From contig JARYLT010000010.1 of assembly GCA_029907515.1 (NCBI GenBank), positions 1-55,122 of the forward strand: a DNA stretch of 55,122 nt. The letters are read 5' to 3'. The position numbers and the translations under genes were made by a program. The notes beneath the pieces were generated by a model. It saw only the letters and a list, made by a program, of their open reading frames with translations, was not told the origin of the DNA and ran no database searches. Each line of letters opens with the position of its first letter. Within the stretch, counting starts at the first letter, position 1. This stretch comes from Spirochaetota bacterium. Lineage in GTDB: Bacteria; Spirochaetota; UBA4802; UB4802. Positions 19,442-28,933 of the stretch are shown here, in pieces.

Positions 19442-20173
19442 TTAAAATTCATTTATATATTCAATACGTATAATCCGGTTTGGATTTTCATCTTTCTGGA
19501 ATAATACATCAAATTCTATTCCCAATCGTTGCATGTACGAATATCTCATACCAACGTTGTACAACCACTCATCAGCTCTATCAAAGTTATAATATACACG
19601 TTCCATCTCAGCTTTAAATATAAATATTTCTCCAAGCGGGATATCCAGAGCTAAAAAATAAGATGTATCTTCAGGGACATATTCAGGCTGAGTTGGTATA
19701 CGCATACCAAAATGTATATGCTGTTCATCATTGAATAAATATATGGGTTTTGTAATTACAAAATACGGCCCATATATCATTTGATTCAGTTCATTCTTGC
19801 TATTATATGTCTTGCCTTCCTCCCCAATATAAAAGGAATCATAGCCAATGGCAAATGAAATTGGGAACATTTCCCATCCATCAGTAAATTTAATTTTCCC
19901 TACCACACCAGGTACATTGGGGTCAGGATCATCTTTACCAATTGCATTCTGAATATCCAGCGAAGCTCCCAAAAAAAAATTATTATGAAGCCCAATAAAT
20001 GCTTTAAGCTCAACCCCGCCATTATCATACCCAAGAAATGATAACTGGTAAGTACCTCTTGCAATTGTATATGCAGTTGGCGTGTCAATCACTGTTGTAT
20101 TTCTTATATAATACTGAGCATAAACATAATGTGTAAAAGTGATAAAAAGTATTGTAATTATTATTTTTCGCAT
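19442..20173 (-). CDS. Predicted exported beta-rich/outer membrane protein
   Basis: Signal peptide MRKIIITILFITFTHYVYAQ, alternating amphipathic strands; start likely ATG at 20173. Confidence 0.6.
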   Translation of the reverse strand: MRKIIITILFITFTHYVYAQYYIRNTTVIDTPTAYTIARGTYQLSFLGYDNGGVELKAFIGLHNNFFLGASLDIQNAIGKDDPDPNVPGVVGKIKFTDGWEMFPISFAIGYDSFYIGEEGKTYNSKNELNQMIYGPYFVITKPIYLFNDEQHIHFGMRIPTQPEYVPEDTSYFLALDIPLGEIFIFKAEMERVYYNFDRADEWLYNVGMRYSYMQRLGIEFDVLFQKDENPNRIIRIEYINEF

Positions 20174-20235
20174 AGTTATCCCAACCATTTCATGAATTGA
20201 TAAATAAGATATAGTATTATATTTATATTCGGCTT

Positions 20236-20961
20236 TTATAATGACAATTTAAGCATATCATTTTGTATCTTGAATATCTTTTGTATCCCATCTTGTGCTA
20301 ATTGCAACATTGATTCAAGTTCTTGTATTGAATAAGAACGCTTTTCGCCAGTACCCTGAATCTCAATTATATTATTGTTGCTGTCCATTACCAAATTCAT
20401 ATCTACATCACACTGAGAATCTTCTTCATAATCCAGATCTAGCAACAACTCTTTTCCAATATAGCCTATTGATATTGCTGCCACCTGGGCTTTGACTGGA
20501 TTTTCAGCAATAATGTTTTGTTTTAGTAATGATTTGACAGCCAACTGTAAAGCAATATAAGCACCAGATATTGCAGCAGTTCTTGTCCCTCCATCTGCCT
20601 GAAGTACGTCACAGTCGACAACCAGTGAAACACCTTGCATAGCTTCTAAATGTAAAACCGTACGTAAACTTCGTCCAATTAATCGCTGGATCTCAACTGA
20701 CCTCCCATCTGGGCGAAGGTTTCTTCTCTCAGTCCTTGGATTTGTAGCATACGGTAATAACGTATATTCAGCTGTTAGCCAGCCAATACCTTTATCCATG
20801 GCATGTTGTGGTACCTGCGGTGACTGTGAAACAGCACATATTACCTGTGTATTGCCACATGTGTATAATACTGAACCCAATGCAGCAGGACAAAATTGTG
20901 GTATTACTGTTACTTTACGTATTTCATCGTATTTTCTGTTGTTCTTTCTCAAGTAACTCAT
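20236..20961 (-). CDS. rph: Ribonuclease PH
   Basis: GSVLYTCGNTQVIC, EIQRLIGRSLR, DCDVLQADGGTRTAAISGAY. Confidence 0.95.
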   Translation of the reverse strand: MSYLRKNNRKYDEIRKVTVIPQFCPAALGSVLYTCGNTQVICAVSQSPQVPQHAMDKGIGWLTAEYTLLPYATNPRTERRNLRPDGRSVEIQRLIGRSLRTVLHLEAMQGVSLVVDCDVLQADGGTRTAAISGAYIALQLAVKSLLKQNIIAENPVKAQVAAISIGYIGKELLLDLDYEEDSQCDVDMNLVMDSNNNIIEIQGTGEKRSYSIQELESMLQLAQDGIQKIFKIQNDMLKLSL

Positions 20962-22120
20962 TTTGCCTTTTTAACTCTTTAAGTTCTTCTAAATCCTGAA
21001 TTTTTTTATCTACATTTTTATGATATGGATTATAATCCCTTGCTTTTTTAAATTCTTCGATAGCACCATCTATATCATCTGTAATAAAATATTTTATGCC
21101 TCGCTGATAATGAACTTCAGCTTTTAATTTATCCTCTAAAGTAATGACCTTTGGTATAAGTTTAAAGGTAACGGTAAAAGAATAAATAGGGCCAAATACA
21201 CCTGCATCCTGATATGAAGCATCTATAACAAATGCAATGTTCTTAATGGCATAGTTAAAACCCAGGCCAAATGTATATTTACCTGCATCATTGAATCTAT
21301 ATCCACCTCTAAAAAATAAAATATCAAGATAATTTAATTCAACACCTGCATTGATTCTAAAGCTTTCATTAAATCCTGAAGTAAAGTCATACAGGTCAGA
21401 TGATGTAATAGCATTTTCTATCAAATCAACATTAAAACCAAAAAAATGTGACATTTTATATGATAATCCTGCACGGATTAATCGTGGCAGACTATCATCT
21501 TTAGCATTTGTTCCAATATTTTGTATTGATAATCCAAGAGATAAATTTCTTATTGGAGCATCAAAAGGGGAAAACATTGTTATACGTTTCAAAATTCCTG
21601 CATCAAATGCAAAGGATTGCAATTGCAATGTATCAATTTGTTGATAGATATATTTTATTGATCCCCCTACTTCCATAAATCCTAAGGAATAACCATACGC
21701 CACGATGCCACTAACATTGTAAAAATTAACTGTTCCAATCTTATTCCCGTTAATATCAATCTTATCAAAAGGGGGGACCCAGAAAACTGAAGTTGAAAAA
21801 CCAAAAAAACCATTCCATACTGGAAATGCTAATGAAACATTTTCAAATCTTGAATCTACTATTAATTCTTGATGCATTAAACTCATAACCGGGAACTTCA
21901 GAGTACCCAATCCAGCTGGATTGTAATAAATAGCATTTACATCACCAACTTCAGCAGTAAATGCTTCACCCATACCAAGCGGTCTGCTGCCAACACCAAT
22001 TTCCAAAAAATCGGCACCAGAAGTTCCTCCTGAACCTGCTGCATATGTATATTGGGAAGTAAAAATAAATAATAACAGTATTATTAAGAAAAAAATATTA
22101 TATTTTTCAGTATGTATCAT
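20924..22120 (-). CDS. PorV/PorQ-type (UPF0164-like) outer membrane protein with C-terminal TPR/coiled segment
   Basis: SGADFLEIGVGSRPLGMGEAFTAEVGDVNAIYYNPAGLG motif. Confidence 0.85.
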   Translation of the reverse strand: MIHTEKYNIFFLIILLLFIFTSQYTYAAGSGGTSGADFLEIGVGSRPLGMGEAFTAEVGDVNAIYYNPAGLGTLKFPVMSLMHQELIVDSRFENVSLAFPVWNGFFGFSTSVFWVPPFDKIDINGNKIGTVNFYNVSGIVAYGYSLGFMEVGGSIKYIYQQIDTLQLQSFAFDAGILKRITMFSPFDAPIRNLSLGLSIQNIGTNAKDDSLPRLIRAGLSYKMSHFFGFNVDLIENAITSSDLYDFTSGFNESFRINAGVELNYLDILFFRGGYRFNDAGKYTFGLGFNYAIKNIAFVIDASYQDAGVFGPIYSFTVTFKLIPKVITLEDKLKAEVHYQRGIKYFITDDIDGAIEEFKKARDYNPYHKNVDKKIQDLEELKELKRQNELLEKEQQKIR

Positions 22121-22281
22121 ATAATCACAATATCACAAACAACATACAATGCCACTGAACAAACTGATAGCATTTAATACTAATAATAAAGAGTATGACC
22201 ATGTACCAATTATAAGTTCGTACAATATATAAATACTACATAACCTGATTTTGATTTATGCAATAAAAAAATGGAAATAAG

Positions 22282-23406
22282 CTATTTAATTTTTATACTT
22301 TTAAGGCTTTTTAAATAAGCATAAATGAATCTATTTATATCTCCATCCATTACATGATCTACTGAGCCTGTTTCCTCTCCTGTACGGTGATCCTTAACCA
22401 TGGTATATGGATGAAATACATAAGAACGAATTTGATTGCCCCATGCAATATCTTTTTTTTCGCCAAATTTTTCCAACTTTTCTTTTTCAAGTTCCCGCTT
22501 TCTAAGCTCATATAACCGTGATTTTAGAATTTTCATTGCATAGGCTTTATTTTTATGTTGTGAACGCTCATTCTGGCATTGGACTACAATCCCGGTTGGA
22601 ATATGAGTAATCCGCACTGCTGAATCAGTCCTGTTAACGTGTTGCCCACCAGCACCTGATGCGCGGTAGGTATCAATTCGTAAATCTGACTCATTTATCT
22701 CAATATCAATATCCTCAGGTGCTTCAGGGATAACATCTACTGATGCAAAAGAAGTATGCCTTCTCTGGTTGCTGTCAAATGGGGATATTCGAACCAGCCT
22801 GTGAATTCCCCGCTCACCCTTTAACAATCCATAGGCATATTCACCCTTTATTAACATGACAACTTCTTTGATCCCCGCTTCAATATCAGGCATATAATCC
22901 AGAATTTCAACATCAAAACGGTTATCTTCTGCCCAACGCGTATACATGCGCATGAGCATGCTTGCCCAATCCTGTGACTCAGTGCCACCAGCACCAGGAT
23001 GAATGGTCACAATGGCATTTTTGTCATCATCAGGATCTGATAGTAATTCCAGTGTTTCTAATTGTTCAAAGCGTTTTGTAAATTGCTCAACCCGCGATGC
23101 AATATCACCTATAACATCAGTATCATTTTCATCAATTGCCATTTCCAAAAGCATTATGGAATCTTCTATATCTTTTCTTAGAATATCCCAGGGTTCAATA
23201 TTCTTTTTAAGCTGGGTTATCTGTTGCTGAACCAAAGTACTTCGTGCTTGATCCTGCCAGAAATTTTCTTTATACGTTTCTTCAACTAATAATTGTAATT
23301 GCTTCTTTTTATCATCTATATGTAGCGCAGTATACAGCTCTTCAATGCTGGCTTTAATCTGCGTCAACTCTCGCATCAAATCTTTTACGTCCGTATATTC
23401 CAACAT
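22282..23406 (-). CDS. prfB: Peptide chain release factor 2
   Basis: SPF tripeptide (RISPFDSNQRRHTSFASV) and GAGGQHVNRTDSAVRITH; full length in one frame. Confidence 0.96.
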   Translation of the reverse strand: MLEYTDVKDLMRELTQIKASIEELYTALHIDDKKKQLQLLVEETYKENFWQDQARSTLVQQQITQLKKNIEPWDILRKDIEDSIMLLEMAIDENDTDVIGDIASRVEQFTKRFEQLETLELLSDPDDDKNAIVTIHPGAGGTESQDWASMLMRMYTRWAEDNRFDVEILDYMPDIEAGIKEVVMLIKGEYAYGLLKGERGIHRLVRISPFDSNQRRHTSFASVDVIPEAPEDIDIEINESDLRIDTYRASGAGGQHVNRTDSAVRITHIPTGIVVQCQNERSQHKNKAYAMKILKSRLYELRKRELEKEKLEKFGEKKDIAWGNQIRSYVFHPYTMVKDHRTGEETGSVDHVMDGDINRFIYAYLKSLKSIKIK

Positions 23407-23483
23407 TTTACTCCTTGCTAATATGAATTTGTTTTTAATTATAATAATTATTAATTACAATAAATATGTATTATAGCGCATGG

Positions 23484-24614
23484 TCAATAGAAAATGGTAT
23501 TTTTTTGTAGAAAGTGATAGCTCAAATGATTAGATATATCCTGTTCAAGTTCTTCTGATGAATGAAAATCCTTACCTGTTATCTCTTGCCACGTATAATC
23601 AGCTTCCATGCAAAGATAAATATATGCCTTTTTGAATATTTCATGTAATTGTTGATACATAAAATTATAAATTTGTATTCTTAATGGTTTAAAATATCGG
23701 TATTTCCCATCAATCCCGGGAAACATTTCATACACAGTCATCATCTCTTCAGGAAATTTATCTCTTAATATCTCTCTGAAATGCAAATGATACCTGAATC
23801 CGCCCATAGATATCCATACAACTTTTTCAGGATCTATTTTTTCCTGCAATAATTTTATAACATTATAATAATCATTTTCCCAGCCGTGATACAGTATAAT
23901 AGGATCAAAGTGAAATGCCACATAATAACCTGCATCAATTGCTTTTACTGCAGCATGTATTCTTTCGTCTAATCTGGCAGTATCATGTTCATAATATGCA
24001 ATATTATGCGGGGTGTTTAAACTCCATGCAATCACTGCATTTCCTTTAGATGGTATATTGAGCAAATGATCAATATTGGCTGACTTGGTTTTTAATTCAA
24101 AAAATATATTGTTGTACTTTGAAAAAAACTGTATGAGTTCAGAACCAATGCCTGTAATTTCATCAAACATAAGTGAATCGGTAAATTCACCTGTTCCGAT
24201 TCTATAGACCATTGATTGCAAACAATTTTTAATAAAATCACGTAATTCGGCAAAAAGCCTTTCAGTATTGGTAAATTGCACAATACCATAATTGTTCAAA
24301 TATACATGCATGTAACAATATGAGCAATTATACAGACAATTAAAGCAGGTATTGATAACCCTGTATCTGCAACAAATCATATATGGTGAACCAGGGCAAA
24401 CCTGATAAAATCTTCCAAGAAAAGGTTTTAGAAGTATTACATCTTTTGAATCAATGTTATTAATCTGCAATTCATTAATTATGGAATTTAATTCTTCTTC
24501 ATTATGATAGGCTATCCTGTTATCTATTGCGCTTGATAAAAACCTATCAACAATTGTGTTGCTTTTCTCTTCCTCTGGATAGACCAGATAGTGTATATCC
24601 TTTATAGTTCGCAT
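23484..24614 (-). CDS. Spore photoproduct lyase-like radical SAM protein
   Basis: CFNCLYNCSYCYMHVYLN (CxxxCxxC with YCY…YLN of the SPL family). Confidence 0.8.
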   Translation of the reverse strand: MRTIKDIHYLVYPEEEKSNTIVDRFLSSAIDNRIAYHNEEELNSIINELQINNIDSKDVILLKPFLGRFYQVCPGSPYMICCRYRVINTCFNCLYNCSYCYMHVYLNNYGIVQFTNTERLFAELRDFIKNCLQSMVYRIGTGEFTDSLMFDEITGIGSELIQFFSKYNNIFFELKTKSANIDHLLNIPSKGNAVIAWSLNTPHNIAYYEHDTARLDERIHAAVKAIDAGYYVAFHFDPIILYHGWENDYYNVIKLLQEKIDPEKVVWISMGGFRYHLHFREILRDKFPEEMMTVYEMFPGIDGKYRYFKPLRIQIYNFMYQQLHEIFKKAYIYLCMEADYTWQEITGKDFHSSEELEQDISNHLSYHFLQKNTIFY

Positions 24615-24747
24615 AGTATCTTATTAAATCTTATGTAAGCAGTACAATTTTTTACGGTAAAGCACTTTTTTTATTGCAAATTTTATAATACTCATTTTAG
24701 TTATTGTTTTACAGGCTACAACAATTTTTATAGATAGGAGTATATCT

Positions 24748-25092
24748 ATGGGATGCTTATTTTGTAACATCATAACAGGAAAAACTCCATCAACCAAAGT
24801 TTTTGAAAATGATAAAGTATATGCATTTAAGGATATAAATCCACAGGCGCCATTTCATGTGTTAGTGGTTCATAAGGATCACATAAAAAATATTGATGAG
24901 CTTAATGAAAAAAATAGTTATATTATGAGTGATATTTTCCTGGCAATAAATGAAATAGCAAAGCAGGAAAAATTGGACAAAGGCTACCGTGTCATCATTA
25001 ATAACGGCACCGCTGCAGGACAGGTAATATGGCATTTGCATGTGCATATACTGGCAGGTAAAGACGATCTTGGTCCTATGCTTGCCCAATAG
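24748..25092 (+). CDS. HIT family (HinT-like) protein
   Basis: CNIITGKTPSTKVFEND, HLHVHILAGK (HxHxH). Confidence 0.95.
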   Translation: MGCLFCNIITGKTPSTKVFENDKVYAFKDINPQAPFHVLVVHKDHIKNIDELNEKNSYIMSDIFLAINEIAKQEKLDKGYRVIINNGTAAGQVIWHLHVHILAGKDDLGPMLAQ

Positions 25093-26347
25093 AAGCTTTT
25101 CGCCTTGGGATTGATACAATAACTCTTTCTATAGATCTATCGGTTGCTTCTTCAATCTGGAATGTTATGTGCTGGTAATGTATTTTCTCACCAACCTCAG
25201 GAATATGCCCCAGTACATATAATAGAAAACCTGCTAATGTTTCAAAATCTCGCTTTTCAATTTTTATTCCAAAACGTCGCTGGAAATATTCAATATCCAG
25301 GTCCCCGGCAACACTGAATTTCCATGGTGCTATCTCTTTAATTGAATCATCCTGTGGATGATCCCTTGTTTGTATCTCACCCACAATTTCTTCGGCAATA
25401 TCTTCATCAGTTAACAACCCTTCTACAGCACCGTACTCGTTCACAACAAAAACCATTGATATTTCTTGTTCTTCCATTTCATCTATAAGCTCATATATTT
25501 TTTTTGAAGAAGGAACAAAATACGGTTTCCGTATTATTTGATCAATATTTTTCACGGATTTGTTTTTTAATATATCCTGATAATATATATATCCAATGAT
25601 ATTATCAACCCTTTCCTCAAAAACAGGTATTCTTGAAAACCTGGTTTTTTCAATCAATTCTATGCAATGTTTTATAGACTGTTTCTTTTCAACTGAGATA
25701 ATATCTATAAGTGGAGTCATAACCTCATTTGCTCTCACATCCCTGAAAGAAAGTATCTCATTGAAATAGATGTAGTGTTGCGATTCAATAATACCTTCTT
25801 TTTCCACGGCTTTAAACAATGTATCAATTTCGTCACGGGAACTTATAGGTAACGGCCTGGAATCATCTTCATGAATTGCGTTCTTTATAACAGTGGCAAA
25901 AGCCAGTGTTATGGTAACCAGTGGCCTGAATATTAATGAAATAACTTGAAATAGCCAGAACGTATGCAGTAAAAATTTTTCTGGCTTTGAACGCGAAACA
26001 ATTTTTGGAAAAAGCTCACAAAAAATCAAAAAGAATATAGTCTGGGCGATAGTTACTATGAAAAGCCTGGAATCATGTATTAAAAGTGCTTTGCTAGCAA
26101 AAAATGTTATAAACGCAGTTGCACCAATATTAGATATATTGTTTCCTATAAGAACTGCTACCAGTGCACTGTCGGGATTTTCAATTATTTGCATAATACT
26201 CTTAGCTCTTGTTATTCCTTTATTGACAAGTGCCTGAACATTTATAATATTACTTGATACTATAGCTGTTTCAGTTGCAGAAAAGAATGCAGAAAGAAAT
26301 GTAAAAATTATGATAAGAATTTGTGATCCAATATATATTTCCATCAT
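25076..26347 (-). CDS. CNNM/DUF21 + CBS domain + CorC/HlyC family protein
   Basis: DUF21-like TM region, MTPLIDIISVEK CBS, VVNEYGAVEGLLTDEDIAEEIVGEI. Confidence 0.92.
   Translation of the reverse strand: MMEIYIGSQILIIIFTFLSAFFSATETAIVSSNIINVQALVNKGITRAKSIMQIIENPDSALVAVLIGNNISNIGATAFITFFASKALLIHDSRLFIVTIAQTIFFLIFCELFPKIVSRSKPEKFLLHTFWLFQVISLIFRPLVTITLAFATVIKNAIHEDDSRPLPISSRDEIDTLFKAVEKEGIIESQHYIYFNEILSFRDVRANEVMTPLIDIISVEKKQSIKHCIELIEKTRFSRIPVFEERVDNIIGYIYYQDILKNKSVKNIDQIIRKPYFVPSSKKIYELIDEMEEQEISMVFVVNEYGAVEGLLTDEDIAEEIVGEIQTRDHPQDDSIKEIAPWKFSVAGDLDIEYFQRRFGIKIEKRDFETLAGFLLYVLGHIPEVGEKIHYQHITFQIEEATDRSIERVIVSIPRRKASIGQA
26046..26057 (-). repeat. Dispersed motif AGTAACTATCGC (exact) inside CorC-like gene
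   Basis: Encodes V-T-I-A in this CDS. Confidence 0.75.
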
Positions 26348-27603
26348 AACTCTTCTTTTTTTACTTCAATTGATTGGATTCTGTTTTTTGTAACATACCG
26401 TACAGTTAAAATATAATCATCAACCATGATTGAAGCTCTTCGTTTTGGCAAATAACCAAGCCTTTCAATAATATAGCCCCCAATTGTCTCACTTTCTGAT
26501 GAATCTATTGAAACATTAAACAAAGCATTAAATTCATCAATCTGCATATCTCCTGGAACTATTACCACATCCTTTTCTTTTTTTATTTCAGCCTTGGGAA
26601 TGTCTTCCCACAATGTGTAACCTCTGCCAAATAATTCTGCAATTATTCTTTTTAATGTAACAATACCTGCCGTCCCACCATATTCATCTACCACAACTGC
26701 TATCTGGATTTTATTTCTTAAAAATTCTTCAAGTAATTCGCTTAATGATTTTGACGCTGGATAGTGATAAATTGGATGAATAAGTTTTGTTATCGTTTTT
26801 GCTTTTTTAATTCCAGTAGCATATGGCACAAGTTCACGCGAGTCAATTAAACCTATAATGGTATCCAGATTATTTTTATAAACTGGTGCTCTAACAACAT
26901 CTGTTTCTTTAAATATATTGATGGCCTCCTGAACGCTTGCATCATAGGGAATAAATATTGCTTTATTTCTATGTATCATTGCATTTTCTGCTGTTTTCTT
27001 GGTAAATCGCAAAAGGTTACTGATAAATTGTTTTTCATCACCTGACAATATTCCATACTTTTCGCCATAATAAATAGCCGCTGACAAATCATCTTCTGAT
27101 ATATCAAATGAAGCATCTAATCGCAATTTAAATATCTTTATGAATGAATTGGAAATCGATAATAGAATATATCGAATAGGCAATATAATAGTATGAAACA
27201 ATGATATAATCGGCATTATATAATGAACCAGTTTTCGGTAATTATATAACGATAATAACTTTGGGATTATCTCACCAAAAAGGATTATGACAGGAGTAAC
27301 TATTGCTATTGCTATAATATGCCCATACTGTGGCCATTGCGATAATAACAGTGATGTTGAAAGAGATGACAATAAAATATTTACAAATAAGTTGCCCGTT
27401 AATAATGTTATCAAAATATTTTGAGGATGAGATAAAAATTTTGCTATTTTGTTTTCTAGTAAATTCTCAGAAAAAGAAAACTTTATCAATTCACTTTTTT
27501 TAAAAGAGAATAATATAGTCTCTGAACCCGAGAAAAATGCTGATAAAAATAAGCAAATAAATATGATTGCGATCTGTAAATGAACGTAATCCATTATATT
27601 CAT
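26344..27603 (-). CDS. CNNM/DUF21 + CBS domain + CorC/HlyC family protein (second paralog)
   Basis: GSETILFSFKKSEL, GEIIPKLLS, VVDEYGGTAGIVTLKRIIAELFG. Confidence 0.92.
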   Translation of the reverse strand: MNIMDYVHLQIAIIFICLFLSAFFSGSETILFSFKKSELIKFSFSENLLENKIAKFLSHPQNILITLLTGNLFVNILLSSLSTSLLLSQWPQYGHIIAIAIVTPVIILFGEIIPKLLSLYNYRKLVHYIMPIISLFHTIILPIRYILLSISNSFIKIFKLRLDASFDISEDDLSAAIYYGEKYGILSGDEKQFISNLLRFTKKTAENAMIHRNKAIFIPYDASVQEAINIFKETDVVRAPVYKNNLDTIIGLIDSRELVPYATGIKKAKTITKLIHPIYHYPASKSLSELLEEFLRNKIQIAVVVDEYGGTAGIVTLKRIIAELFGRGYTLWEDIPKAEIKKEKDVVIVPGDMQIDEFNALFNVSIDSSESETIGGYIIERLGYLPKRRASIMVDDYILTVRYVTKNRIQSIEVKKEEL

Positions 27604-27614
27604 CGATCAAAATC

Positions 27615-28028
27615 TTAAGGGAAGATCTCTATCTCTTTTACTTTTAATACCCTGGCACATACTTTTTTAAATTCATCAGTAGGTTGTTGCAACCCTTTTT
27701 CTATTTTAGAAAGATATGAAGGGGAACAGCGCAACATTTTTGCCAATTCATATTGCTTAATCCCTTTAGATATACGAATACTCCAAAGTTTATTTTTAGA
27801 TTGAACAAATTCGTTTATAATTTCTTTTTTATCAGGTATACTTTCGGGAAATAACCTGGCTATACTGACATTCAGATATTTTGCACACTGTTTCTTAAAT
27901 TCTTCAGTAGGTTCCTGAACACCACGTTCAATTTTACATAAATATGATGGTGATACGTGTAATGCTTTTGCCATATCAACCTGTTTAATATTTTTCTTTC
28001 TTCTATAGTAAAGAATCATATTAGCCAC
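27615..28028 (-). CDS. Tandem XRE-type helix-turn-helix protein
   Basis: Two similar HTH_3 units (KQVDMAKALHVSPSYLCKIERG / KQYELAKMLRCSPSYLSKIEKG); GTG start 9 nt after GGAGG. Confidence 0.9.
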   Translation of the reverse strand: MANMILYYRRKKNIKQVDMAKALHVSPSYLCKIERGVQEPTEEFKKQCAKYLNVSIARLFPESIPDKKEIINEFVQSKNKLWSIRISKGIKQYELAKMLRCSPSYLSKIEKGLQQPTDEFKKVCARVLKVKEIEIFP

Positions 28029-28058
28029 AAAATTATTCCTCCTTGGGAAAAACTGCTT

Positions 28059-28925
28059 TTACTTTTTAAAGTCAAGAACCACATTAAAGCTAATTGATTG
28101 AGAGGTTTGATTGCCCGCGAAGTCTTCTGCAATAACTGTCAGATTATTAATTCCCGGGTTATACGAAACATTTGTTACTAAATAATTCCCTTTGCTATCA
28201 TATAAATTTTCAAATGGTAACCCTTTAATTGTCAACTTATTTTTATTATCAAGTTTTATTGCATCAAATTTGACATCTGTAACAGTAACATTATTTAAAA
28301 TCACTTTCAGGGAAAAAACACCGCAACGCTCATTTTTCTGAATGGCATCAAAACACTGAATAGCAAGAGGATGATGTTGGGTTAACCTTATATTACCACC
28401 TTCACGTAGTCTCGTGTAACTATCGCCCACTTTAATATATACTGCTTCTATAACTGGTGGTTTTTTATCATCAATTGATGGCATCACTGTAAAAGGATTT
28501 ACTGATACAATAAAATGATTCAAAATAGCAAAATGAAGATGTGTTCCATACGATCTTCCAGTATTCCCCATAAATGCTAAGCTGTCAGTAAGCGCATAAC
28601 GTGGTTGCAAATGTATATTATTTTCTAAATGAACATACAATGACTTCTCTTTTTTATTATGTTCCAGTATGCAATAGTTGCCAACTCCGGGATATTGTTC
28701 CAGAGGGAATAATGCTTTGTCCCAGGCAAAAACTAAATTTCCTTCCTTTACGGGATATACCTTTTTGTCAATTGAAGATATATCCACTCCATTATGGAAA
28801 TGATCAGGACGTGGCTCCCCAAATGTTGAATGTATTGTTCCGTTTTGAACAGGGAACTGGAATGATAATAGAAAACATGATAATACAACTAAGGAAAAAA
28901 TTATAAATAATTTATCTTCTTTCAT
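28059..28925 (-). CDS. M23 family peptidase-like exported protein
   Basis: STFGEPRPDHFHNGVDIS, GTHLHFAIL; ATG at 28925 after GAGG. Confidence 0.88.
   Translation of the reverse strand: MKEDKLFIIFSLVVLSCFLLSFQFPVQNGTIHSTFGEPRPDHFHNGVDISSIDKKVYPVKEGNLVFAWDKALFPLEQYPGVGNYCILEHNKKEKSLYVHLENNIHLQPRYALTDSLAFMGNTGRSYGTHLHFAILNHFIVSVNPFTVMPSIDDKKPPVIEAVYIKVGDSYTRLREGGNIRLTQHHPLAIQCFDAIQKNERCGVFSLKVILNNVTVTDVKFDAIKLDNKNKLTIKGLPFENLYDSKGNYLVTNVSYNPGINNLTVIAEDFAGNQTSQSISFNVVLDFKK
28415..28426 (+). repeat. Dispersed motif, 11/12 (TGTAACTATCGC, followed by CCA) inside M23 gene
   Basis: Differs from the consensus at the first base only; GDSYT in the CDS. Confidence 0.65.
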
Positions 28926-28933
28926 ATATATCC

